From an uncultured Ruminococcus sp. (GTDB lineage: Bacteria > Bacillota_A > Clostridia > Oscillospirales > Ruminococcaceae): a stretch of 9,000 bases of DNA. Numbering within the stretch: the first letter of the stretch is position 1; every line of letters begins with the position of its first letter. The position numbers and the translations under genes were made by a program. Positions 1 to 5,643 of this stretch are shown piece after piece. Under the pieces are notes generated by a model that saw only the letters and a program-made list of their open reading frames with translations, had not been told where the DNA came from and made no database searches. The stretch lies in the NCBI GenBank assembly GCA_937880065.1, contig CALFMA010000337.1:1-9000 (forward strand), read 5' to 3'.

Positions 1-1114
1 CATCATACCCGACATATGATAGTGTACCGTTGTCAAGATAAACGTATAGTCCTGCGCAGGTGATATTATGCAGCTTTATCTGCACAGTATCGCCCGCTTT
101 ATAAAACGGTAAAAGCTGCTGACCTAAATGATCGGTGCTGCCTGTCACTGTTACACTATATACGTCAAGCATATTTGTAACCGAGGGAACAAGGTTGAAC
201 ACCGTAAGAGCAATTCCCGAAAACGAACCATAGACAAATTGCGGAATATCGCCGTTTTCCACTCCCGCAGGCAATTCGCCGCCATAGCCGAAAAGAGCGA
301 TACAGCCCATTATGGTTGCCATATCAATTATAGCCGTAAGATTTGTCACAAGTGAGCCTGCACCTATGGGAAATGAGGTTTTTACAAGCTCCGCTGCGAT
401 TTCCGAGGATTTGCAGGTAAGCTTGCCGCCCTCTTTTTTCTTCCGCCCCGAAAAAATTCCCATAACCGCAAAAAAGAGAAATCCCCCCACCGATGAAAGG
501 GTAACTCCCCCAATGCCCGCCGCTGCCGCCAATGCTCTTATATCGCCTATTTCGGGGAAATATCGGAGAAATTCTTCACCGTGACTGCATACATATCCGC
601 ACAGCCAAAGACCTGCAAAAACTCTGATTATGCCCTCTGCCACCTGCGAAATTGCTGTGGGGTACATATTGCCCATTCCCTCGTAATATCCACGTTCAAC
701 TGCCGTAACACAGCCGAAAAATACCGAGGGAGCTATCATTGCAACGGCAAGTGCAGCCTCACCTCCCCCCGATGAAATATAGCTGAAAGGCTTTGCAAGG
801 AGAAAAATCAGCAGACTTCCCACAATTCCCACAAGGGAAAAGATAATATGTGCCGTCCGTCTTATTCTGCGGATATTTTCCTCCATTCCGAATGTGTGGC
901 TCTTTGCGGTCATTGTCGCTACAGCCGTGGATAATCCAGTTACCGAAAAGGCATAGACAGGCAGAAATATGCTGTATGCACAGCTGAAATAACTCATTCC
1001 CACTCCCCCGAGCATATTCGTAAGGGGAATTTTGAACACCGCCCCAAGGGCTTTTGCTGCCACCGCCGACACCATAAGTATCACCGATGCCTTTATAAAA
1101 TTCTGCTTTTTCAA
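1..1114 (-). CDS. SpoVB/MATE-like lipid flippase, 5' part (chimeric 3' end)
   Basis: N-terminal part of a multidrug/oligosaccharidyl-lipid/polysaccharide (MOP) exporter-superfamily membrane protein of the SpoVB/YabM kind, a group that flips lipid-linked cell-envelope precursors. The frame is open for 371 codons and leaves the window at the left edge. The start is taken as TTG at 1114, because GGGAG (1124-1128) lies nine bases upstream and the first residues form the usual amphipathic lead-in. Residues 9-40 (KALGAVFKIPLTNMLG), 52-70 (PVYAFSVTGLSTAVATMTA) and 139-160 (ERGYYEGMGNMYPTAISQ) are family hallmarks. Hydrophobic segments lie near 10-30, 45-65, 88-107, 122-137, 161-176, 196-221 and 250-275. 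After VPSVTNML (309-316) the expected continuation is lost and polar beta-rich sequence follows. The family is usually about 450-550 residues, so the transport core would be incomplete. In Bacillus the related yabM lies next to mazG and rqcP. Confident on family, not on exact member or on the tail. Confidence 0.8.
   Translation of the reverse strand, partial: MKKQNFIKASVILMVSAVAAKALGAVFKIPLTNMLGGVGMSYFSCAYSIFLPVYAFSVTGLSTAVATMTAKSHTFGMEENIRRIRRTAHIIFSLVGIVGSLLIFLLAKPFSYISSGGGEAALAVAMIAPSVFFGCVTAVERGYYEGMGNMYPTAISQVAEGIIRVFAGLWLCGYVCSHGEEFLRYFPEIGDIRALAAAAGIGGVTLSSVGGFLFFAVMGIFSGRKKKEGGKLTCKSSEIAAELVKTSFPIGAGSLVTNLTAIIDMATIMGCIALFGYGGELPAGVENGDIPQFVYGSFSGIALTVFNLVPSVTNMLDVYSVTVTGSTDHLGQQLLPFYKAGDTVQIKLHNITCAGLYVYLDNGTLSYVGYD
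2..166 (-). other. Foreign-looking beta-rich tail in the flippase frame
   Basis: Residues 317-371 of the open frame contain VYSVTVTGSTDHLG, a KAGDTVQIKLHNI stretch and AGLYVYLDNGTLSYVG. They are polar, alternate like beta strands and hold no membrane helix, unlike everything before them. Leucine codons also change: CTA occurs twice and TTA twice in 55 codons, whereas in the preceding 316 codons I find no CTA and one TTA. The pattern resembles an extracellular beta-sandwich domain, but I recognise no family. It may be part of another gene joined here by rearrangement or by a chimeric assembly. Where the change occurs is clear; its cause is not. Confidence 0.55.
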
Positions 1115-1123
1115 TAAACAACG

Positions 1124-1128
1124 CTCCC
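1124..1128 (-). promoter_or_regulatory. Ribosome binding site fixing the flippase TTG start
   Basis: GGGAG on the minus strand sits nine bases before the TTG at 1112-1114. No ATG or GTG in this frame lies nearer to a ribosome site; the first in-frame ATG is at codon 14, inside the first hydrophobic segment. This is why the non-ATG start is preferred. Confidence 0.6.
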
Positions 1129-1164
1129 GAAATGAAAAATTTTGCATTTTTTATAAAATATATG

Positions 1165-1193
1165 TTGCAGAAAATGAAATTATGTGTTATAAT
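1165..1193 (+). promoter_or_regulatory. Sigma-A promoter of the aminotransferase gene
   Basis: TTGCAG (1165-1170) and a perfect TATAAT (1188-1193) are separated by exactly 17 bases, close to the vegetative consensus. Transcription would start near 1200 and give a leader of about 73 bases before the aminotransferase. No other strong promoter is seen before mazG, so it may also drive the next two genes. Confidence 0.8.
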
Positions 1194-1228
1194 ATAAGTT
1201 GAATATACTGCTTGTCTGTTTATTCATA

Positions 1229-1241
1229 ATCATAATATGAT
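1229..1241. repeat. Small palindrome in the aminotransferase leader
   Basis: ATCATA and TATGAT form perfect 6-base arms around a single A, about 30 bases downstream of the predicted transcription start. The position fits a repressor operator, but the region is very AT-rich and such palindromes arise easily by chance. No role is claimed. Confidence 0.25.
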
Positions 1242-1273
1242 AATTATACAATTTATAGAAAGGACGATACCCA

Positions 1274-2467
1274 ATGGAATATAAATTTTCCGATAAAGTA
1301 ACAGGATTACAGGCATCGGCTATCAGAGAAATTCTTAAATTTACTTCTGTTCCCGGAGTTATTTCCTTTGCGGCAGGAAATCCTGCTCCAGAGGCATTCC
1401 CCACAGAGCGTATCGCTGAACTTTCAGCTGAACTTCTCCGTGATGACCCAGTTCTTGCTCTCCAGTACAATATCACAGAGGGTTATACTCCTCTCCGTGA
1501 TTTCCTTAAAGGCTGGATGACTGAGAAGAACTGTTTCCATAAGGAATTCGATGACCTTATCGTTACATCGGGCGGTCAGCAGGCTAATGAACTTTCCTGC
1601 AAGGTGCTTCTCAACGAGGGCGATACTCTCCTCTGCGAATCACCAAGCTTCATCGGTTCACTCAACGCTTTCCGTTCCTACAATGTAAATCTTGTGGGAA
1701 TTGAAATGGAAGACGACGGAATTGACCTCAACAAGCTTGAAGATGCGCTGAAAACACAGCCCAATGTGAAAATCCTCTACCTTATCCCAAATTTCCAGAA
1801 TCCCACAGGACGCACGATGTCCTGGGAAAAGCGTAAGGCAGTTTATGAACTCGCCTGCCGCTATGATTTCATTATCTTAGAGGATGACCCCTACGGTGAA
1901 CTCCGTTTTGCAGGGGAAAATATTCCCGCAATCAAAAGCCTTGATACAGAGGGACGTGTTATCTACTCCTCTACATTCTCAAAGCTTATTTCATCAGGAT
2001 TCAGAACAGGCTTCGTTTCCGCACCTGCTCCAATCATTCAGAAAATGGTTGTGTGCAAGCAGGTTTCAGATGTTCATTCAAACATCTGGGCACAGGTTGT
2101 TTCACACCGCTTTATGACAACTGTTGACCGTGAGGCACATTTCAACAAGCTCCGTGAAATCTACCGCAAAAAGTGCGAACTTATGTGCAGCTATATCGAC
2201 AACGGCTTCTCAAAGAAGATTACTTATGTTAAGCCCGAGGGCGGTTTGTTCATCTGGTGTACTCTCCCCGATGACTGCGATATGAACGCATTCTGCACAA
2301 GAGCCGTTCAGGAATATAAGGTTGCTATCGTTCCCGGAAATTCATTCAGCATTTCCGAAAGCGATGTAAGTCACTCATTCCGCCTTAACTACTCAACTCC
2401 TACCAACGAACAGATTATTGAAGGTATGGAAAAGTTAGCAGGAATGACAAAAGATATTTTAGATTAA
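1274..2467 (+). CDS. PLP-dependent aminotransferase, LysN/2-aminoadipate type
   Basis: Cytoplasmic fold-type I pyridoxal-phosphate aminotransferase of 397 residues. It resembles the 2-aminoadipate/multi-substrate group (LysN-like and the aminotransferase half of MocR regulators) but has no N-terminal GntR helix-turn-helix. GNPAPEAFP (35-43), TSGGQQANEL (98-107) and YLIPNFQNPTGR (169-180) are family signatures. D204 and Y207 in EDDPYGEL are the expected ring-nitrogen Asp and the Tyr that holds the cofactor oxygen. K237 in YSSTFSK should form the Schiff base. R370 in FRLNYS should bind the substrate carboxylate. The protein is full length and all key residues are present. AGAAAGGA lies about ten bases before the ATG and a strong promoter lies upstream. 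The next gene begins 47 bases downstream with no terminator between. Substrate cannot be set from sequence; 2-oxoglutarate with an aliphatic, aromatic or aminoadipate partner are all possible. Confidence 0.92.
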   Translation: MEYKFSDKVTGLQASAIREILKFTSVPGVISFAAGNPAPEAFPTERIAELSAELLRDDPVLALQYNITEGYTPLRDFLKGWMTEKNCFHKEFDDLIVTSGGQQANELSCKVLLNEGDTLLCESPSFIGSLNAFRSYNVNLVGIEMEDDGIDLNKLEDALKTQPNVKILYLIPNFQNPTGRTMSWEKRKAVYELACRYDFIILEDDPYGELRFAGENIPAIKSLDTEGRVIYSSTFSKLISSGFRTGFVSAPAPIIQKMVVCKQVSDVHSNIWAQVVSHRFMTTVDREAHFNKLREIYRKKCELMCSYIDNGFSKKITYVKPEGGLFIWCTLPDDCDMNAFCTRAVQEYKVAIVPGNSFSISESDVSHSFRLNYSTPTNEQIIEGMEKLAGMTKDILD

Positions 2468-2514
2468 GAGAACCCCTTAAACAAGGAAAACATATTTGAA
2501 AGGAATTTTTTACC

Positions 2515-3030
2515 ATGGCTACAGTAGATAGATACCCAGTTACACAGAAATACCTGATGACAAGAAATCAGGCTCTCAACTTCCCTATTGACTTCTTCAA
2601 GGGAAATTTCAGAAAGAATGACGTTTACGGCGTTGTAATCGACATTCCTATGCCCAACAACGTACTCTCCACAATGGTTTGCTTCATCAACGGTGCTGCT
2701 AACCTCTACTTCAACAACGGCGGCGAGTACACAGGTGCATCACAGAAATACAGAACTCTCGTTCAGGCAGCTCACAACCTCGTAGCTGTATCAAATACAA
2801 TGCTTCCTAAGTGCGAAAAGACAACTCAGTTCGACCTCCCAAGAGGCAGAGTTCACAATGTATTCCTCCTCACAAAGAGCGGTGTATACAAGACTGAATT
2901 TGCTCCCGGAATTATCCCCGAGGACCAGCCCGAAAAGCGTAACGTATACGTGCTTTATCAGAAGGTTCTCAACGAGCTGAGAAGCTGCCAGCTCAAGGAC
3001 GAACTTGCAAGAAACAAGGGCAACAACTGA
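2515..3030 (+). CDS. Unrecognised 171-residue protein, strongly codon-biased
   Basis: A full-length, probably soluble protein that I cannot place in a family. It has no signal peptide, membrane span or obvious catalytic motif. The chain alternates likely strands and helices: YGVVIDIPM (38-46), a strand pair around TMVCFINGAANLYFNN (53-68), a helix over 76-95, another strand pair at HNVFLLTKSGVYKTEF (114-129), and a charged C-terminal helix 144-167. That order recalls small Roadblock/longin-like modules, but this is a guess from pattern only. Codon choice is unusually narrow (mostly CTC, AAC, TTC, AAG), as in highly expressed genes. GAAAGGA (2498-2504) is ten bases before the ATG. It lies between an aminotransferase and trpS (20 bases downstream, no terminator), so it is probably cotranscribed with trpS. 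The gene is certainly real on coding quality. Confidence 0.85.
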   Translation: MATVDRYPVTQKYLMTRNQALNFPIDFFKGNFRKNDVYGVVIDIPMPNNVLSTMVCFINGAANLYFNNGGEYTGASQKYRTLVQAAHNLVAVSNTMLPKCEKTTQFDLPRGRVHNVFLLTKSGVYKTEFAPGIIPEDQPEKRNVYVLYQKVLNELRSCQLKDELARNKGNN

Positions 3031-3049
3031 TTAAGGAGTTTTCTCACAA

Positions 3050-4048
3050 ATGGAAGATAAAAAGCTTATATTCAGCGGAATTCAGCCTACAGGTACTTTC
3101 ACTTTAGGTAACTATATCGGTGCTGTTCGCAACTGGGGACCTCTCCAGGACGAGTACAACTGCATCTACTGCGTTGTTGATATGCACGCAATTACCGTTC
3201 GTCAGGACCCTGTAAAGCTCCGCCAGAATACTCTCAATTCCTATGCACTTCTTATGGCATGCGGAATTGATGTTGAAAAGTCCATACTTTTCATTCAGAG
3301 CCACGTTAAAACTCACGCAGAGCTTAACTGGGTTCTGTGCTGTAATACACAGTACGGCGAATTGAGCCGTATGACACAGTTCAAGGACAAGAGCCAAAAG
3401 CACCCCGATGATATAAATGCGGGACTTTTCACATATCCCTCCCTTATGGCTGCGGATATTCTTGCCTACAATGCGGATTTAGTTCCTGTTGGCGTTGACC
3501 AGAAACAGCATCTTGAACTTGCAAGAAATATCGCACAGCGTTTTAATCAGCGTTATGGCGAATTCTTCACAGTTCCCGAGCCTTATATCGCTGAAATTGG
3601 TGCAAAGGTTATGTCACTTCAGGAGCCTACAAAGAAGATGTCCAAATCCGACGAAAACCCCAATGCTTGTATTCTCATTCTTGACGATAAGGATACAATT
3701 ATCCGCAAGTGCAAACGTGCTGTTACTGACAGCGAAGCGGAAGTTGTATACCGTGAGGGCAAGGACGGAATAAATAACCTTATGACTATTTATTCCAGCG
3801 TTACAGGCAAGGATTTCGCCGCTATCGAGGCTGAATTTGCAGGCAAGGGCTACGGCGATTTCAAACTTGCTGTTGGTGAGGCTGTTGCTGACCACCTTGA
3901 ACCTGTACGCAATGAATTCGCACGTCTTATTCAGGATAAGGCATACCTCAAAGAGTGCTATACAGCAGGTGCCGAAAAGGCTCTCCGCTACTCACAGCGT
4001 ACTCTCACCAAGGTTTATCGCAAGATAGGCTTTGTTGACAGAGGTTAA
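3050..4048 (+). CDS. trpS: Tryptophan-tRNA ligase
   Basis: Class I aminoacyl-tRNA synthetase that charges tRNA-Trp with tryptophan using ATP. Its 332 residues match the usual bacterial TrpRS length. The Rossmann fold begins with IFSGIQPTG (7-15). The HIGH-type motif is TLGN (18-21), and KKMSKSDEN (195-203) carries the KMSKS loop (196-200). MAADILAY (133-140) contains D136, equivalent to the Asp that recognises the tryptophan indole nitrogen, and VGVDQKQHLELARNIA (147-162) is the family's GxDQ element. The C-terminal helical domain is complete to LTKVYRKIGF. AAGGAG (3033-3038) lies eleven bases before the ATG. There is no T-box leader: only 19 bases separate it from the preceding gene, so control would come from the upstream promoter. 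No clear hairpin terminator follows. Confidence 0.98.
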   Translation: MEDKKLIFSGIQPTGTFTLGNYIGAVRNWGPLQDEYNCIYCVVDMHAITVRQDPVKLRQNTLNSYALLMACGIDVEKSILFIQSHVKTHAELNWVLCCNTQYGELSRMTQFKDKSQKHPDDINAGLFTYPSLMAADILAYNADLVPVGVDQKQHLELARNIAQRFNQRYGEFFTVPEPYIAEIGAKVMSLQEPTKKMSKSDENPNACILILDDKDTIIRKCKRAVTDSEAEVVYREGKDGINNLMTIYSSVTGKDFAAIEAEFAGKGYGDFKLAVGEAVADHLEPVRNEFARLIQDKAYLKECYTAGAEKALRYSQRTLTKVYRKIGFVDRG

Positions 4049-4135
4049 TGTACTGCGTTATCTCGTTAAAGTGTACAAAATTAAACTACATATCGCCGAA
4101 TATTCTGCAATTGATACGAAATTGTAAAAAATAAC

Positions 4136-4164
4136 TTGCTTTTTTCGGCAATATATTGTATTAT
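4136..4164 (+). promoter_or_regulatory. Possible promoter before mazG
   Basis: TTGCTT (4136-4141) and TATTAT (4159-4164) are 17 bases apart in the trpS-mazG gap of 135 bases. If used in the usual way it would start RNA near 4171, at the last base of the mazG ribosome site (4166-4171), and so give a nearly leaderless message. The match is therefore either fortuitous or functionally odd. The rest of this gap holds only AT-rich sequence. Confidence 0.3.
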
Positions 4165-4165
4165 T

Positions 4166-4171
4166 AAGGAG
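4166..4171 (+). promoter_or_regulatory. Ribosome binding site fixing the mazG start
   Basis: AAGGAG twelve bases before the ATG at 4184. It selects this ATG over the upstream in-frame TTG at 4136, which has no ribosome site. Confidence 0.75.
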
Positions 4172-4183
4172 TGCTTTTTTTCT

Positions 4184-4984
4184 ATGGTTGAATATCAGCA
4201 GAAAGACAATTATTCTATCGGAGATTTGCTGGACATTGTAAGACTGCTCCGTTCCGAGGGCGGCTGTCCTTGGGATAAGGAACAGACTCACGAATCCATT
4301 AGAAGTGATTTTCTGGAGGAAACCTGCGAAGTGCTTGAGGCTATCGACCTTAAAGATACAGCTCTCCTCCGTGAGGAACTGGGCGATGTTCTCTTGCAGG
4401 TGGTTTTCCACACACGTATCGAGGAGGAGCAGAATAACTTCAACTTTGATGAAGTGTGCGACGAAGTTTGCAAAAAGCTTATTATACGCCACCCTCACGT
4501 TTTCGGCGAAGTTATTGCCGATACCTCTGATGAGGTGCTTAAAAACTGGGATTCCATTAAAATGGAAACCAAAGGACAGGAAACTTATACCGATACACTC
4601 AAAAGCGTGGCAAGTACCCTCCCTGCTCTTATGAGAGCACAAAAGGTGGGAAAACGTGCTATGAGAGCAGGTATGGATTTCCGCTGTGCCGAGGACGCTG
4701 TGGCTTGTATTTCCGCTGAAAAAGCTGAACTTGACAAGGCTATACAGAACAATGACAAGGCAAATATGGAGGAAGAACTGGGCGATTTGCTGTTCTCCTG
4801 TGTAAACGCTGCCCGTCATCTCGGAATTGACGCAGAACAGGCACTCCGTGCATCTACAGATAAATTCATAAAGCGTTTCGCTGTTACGGAGGAGCTTGTA
4901 AAAAATGATTCCCTTGATATGAAAGAGCTGCCCATTGAGGAGCTTGACGTATACTGGGGCAAAGCTAAGAATATGTCAGAATAA
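4184..4984 (+). CDS. mazG: MazG nucleoside triphosphate pyrophosphohydrolase
   Basis: Hydrolyses NTPs and dNTPs to the monophosphate and pyrophosphate, cleaning damaged or excess nucleotides. The 266 residues hold two all-helical MazG domains. Domain 1 spans about 13-125, with GGCPWDKEQTH (26-36) and the magnesium-binding ExxE...ExxD set E46, E49, E65 and D68, then HPHVFGE (103-109). Domain 2 spans about 145-260, with E179, E182, E198 and D201, followed by the C-terminal YWGKAK. Both metal sites look intact. The ATG at 4184 is chosen because AAGGAG (4166-4171) precedes it by twelve bases; an in-frame TTG at 4136 would add 16 hydrophobic residues absent from the family and lies in the putative -35 box. 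It is followed 52 bases later by hup and then rqcP, an order common in clostridia. The Bacillus relative YabN has an extra N-terminal methylase-like domain that is absent here. Confidence 0.96.
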   Translation: MVEYQQKDNYSIGDLLDIVRLLRSEGGCPWDKEQTHESIRSDFLEETCEVLEAIDLKDTALLREELGDVLLQVVFHTRIEEEQNNFNFDEVCDEVCKKLIIRHPHVFGEVIADTSDEVLKNWDSIKMETKGQETYTDTLKSVASTLPALMRAQKVGKRAMRAGMDFRCAEDAVACISAEKAELDKAIQNNDKANMEEELGDLLFSCVNAARHLGIDAEQALRASTDKFIKRFAVTEELVKNDSLDMKELPIEELDVYWGKAKNMSE

Positions 4985-5036
4985 CATTCTGATTATATAA
5001 AAAAATATAAATGTATATTTATGGAGGAAAACAAAA

Positions 5037-5312
5037 ATGACTAAAACAGAACTCATCAATTCAATTGCAGATAAAGCTAACTGCACAAAGAAGGACGCTG
5101 CTTCAGCTCTTGACGCTACAATCGCTGCTATTTCTGAGGCTCTCGTAAACGGAGATAAGGTTTCTATCACTGGTTTCGGTACATTTGAAGTTCGTCAGAG
5201 AGGCGAGAAGAAGTGCATCAACCCCAGAACTAAGGAAGAAATGACATGCCCTCCCAGCAAGGCTCCAGGCTTCAAGCCCGGCAAGACACTCAAGGAAGCT
5301 GTTAACAAGTAA
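5037..5312 (+). CDS. hup: HU family nucleoid DNA-binding protein
   Basis: Small dimeric histone-like protein that bends and packages DNA. Its 91 residues are the usual HU length. The N-terminal helix pair begins TKTELINSIADKA (2-14), the saddle strands carry ITGFGTFEVR (44-53), and the beta arm runs from about 54 to 74. P63 in NPRT (62-65) is at the position of the arm-tip proline that wedges between bases. The C-terminal APGFKPGKTLKEAVN (76-90) closes the fold. Three cysteines (15, 60, 71) are unusual; C60 and C71 replace residues on opposite strands of the arm. GGAGG (5023-5027) is nine bases before the ATG and codon choice is narrow, both fitting high expression. A strong terminator follows. 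The upstream 52 bases are very AT-rich, but no convincing promoter can be assigned, so the gene may share the mazG transcript. Confidence 0.97.
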   Translation: MTKTELINSIADKANCTKKDAASALDATIAAISEALVNGDKVSITGFGTFEVRQRGEKKCINPRTKEEMTCPPSKAPGFKPGKTLKEAVNK

Positions 5313-5327
5313 TTAATTATGATAATA

Positions 5328-5350
5328 GGGCAGGTATTCCTGCCCTTTTT
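5328..5350 (+). terminator. Intrinsic terminator between hup and rqcP
   Basis: GGGCAGG (5328-5334) pairs perfectly with CCTGCCC (5339-5345) around a TATT loop and is followed by five T residues. It begins 15 bases after the hup stop, and the rqcP ribosome site starts five bases after the T run. No promoter fits in between, so rqcP would depend on readthrough. Confidence 0.9.
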
Positions 5351-5366
5351 CATTAAGGAGAATATT

Positions 5367-5612
5367 ATGAGATTAGACAAATATCTGAAAGTTACACGAC
5401 TTATAAAACGCCGCACCGTAGCAAATGAGGCTTGCGATGCTGAAAAAATCGTGGTAAACGGCAAGGTTGCAAGAGCATCTTATGATGTAAAAGTGGGCGA
5501 TATTATCGAAATCAATATGGGAACTCGCCCCCTTAAAGTCAAGGTGCTGAATGTTACCGAACACGCTACAAAAGAAAATGCCGCCGACAACTACGTTGTT
5601 GTGGCGGAATGA
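5367..5612 (+). CDS. rqcP: RqcP (YabO-like) S4-domain ribosome quality-control factor
   Basis: An 81-residue protein that is nearly all S4 RNA-binding domain. RqcP (formerly YabO) binds stalled 50S subunits together with RqcH and helps C-terminal alanine tailing of blocked nascent chains. MRLDKYLKVTRLIKRR (1-16) is the S4 first helix, and KIVVNGKVA (27-35) with VKVGDIIEI (41-49) is the loop-strand half that contacts RNA. AAGGAG (5355-5360) is six bases before the ATG at 5367; a longer frame from 5319 would read through the terminator stem and is rejected. Neighbours support the call: mazG and hup precede it, as in clostridia, and in Bacillus yabO follows the mazG-like yabN. The sporulation genes yabP and yabQ, next in Bacillus, are absent here. 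Hsp15-like S4 proteins are the alternative, but they are longer. Confidence 0.9.
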   Translation: MRLDKYLKVTRLIKRRTVANEACDAEKIVVNGKVARASYDVKVGDIIEINMGTRPLKVKVLNVTEHATKENAADNYVVVAE

Positions 5613-5642
5613 AAAAGAGGACTCGAAAAAGTCCTCTTTTTT
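5612..5642. terminator. Bidirectional terminator between convergent genes
   Basis: AGAGGACT (5616-5623) pairs with AGTCCTCT (5630-5637) around a CGAAAA loop. T residues follow on the plus strand (5638-5642), and the A run at 5612-5615 supplies a short U tract for minus-strand RNA. It lies between the rqcP stop (5610-5612) and the stop of the leftward epimerase gene (5644-5646), so it can end both transcripts. Confidence 0.9.
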
Positions 5643-5643
5643 G

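Noticed and set aside
759..1121. 120-codon minus-strand frame at the flippase 5' end
   Set aside because: The adjacent frame gives an unmistakable membrane-protein sequence; this one is glycine/cysteine-rich and has no family features.
3031..3049. T-box or tryptophan attenuator before trpS
   Set aside because: Only 19 bases separate trpS from the preceding gene, too little for a T-box, and no Trp-codon leader is present.
4048..4080. TGTAC/GTACA hairpin as a trpS terminator
   Set aside because: The stem is only five pairs with a long loop and is not followed by a T run.
4058..4819. 253-codon open frame antisense to mazG
   Set aside because: It lies wholly opposite the trpS-mazG gap and mazG, has no convincing ribosome site, and its cysteine/histidine/serine-rich product looks like a mirror of the mazG codon pattern.
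4940..4980. TTGACG (4944-4949) in the mazG 3' end as an hup promoter
   Set aside because: At 17-18 bases the -10 would be AAGAAT or AGAATA, too poor to support, and the hexamer is within conserved coding sequence.
5021..5044. Seven-codon open frame overlapping the HU start
   Set aside because: Its ATG abuts the HU ribosome site and has none of its own; the overlap comes from the shared A-rich leader.
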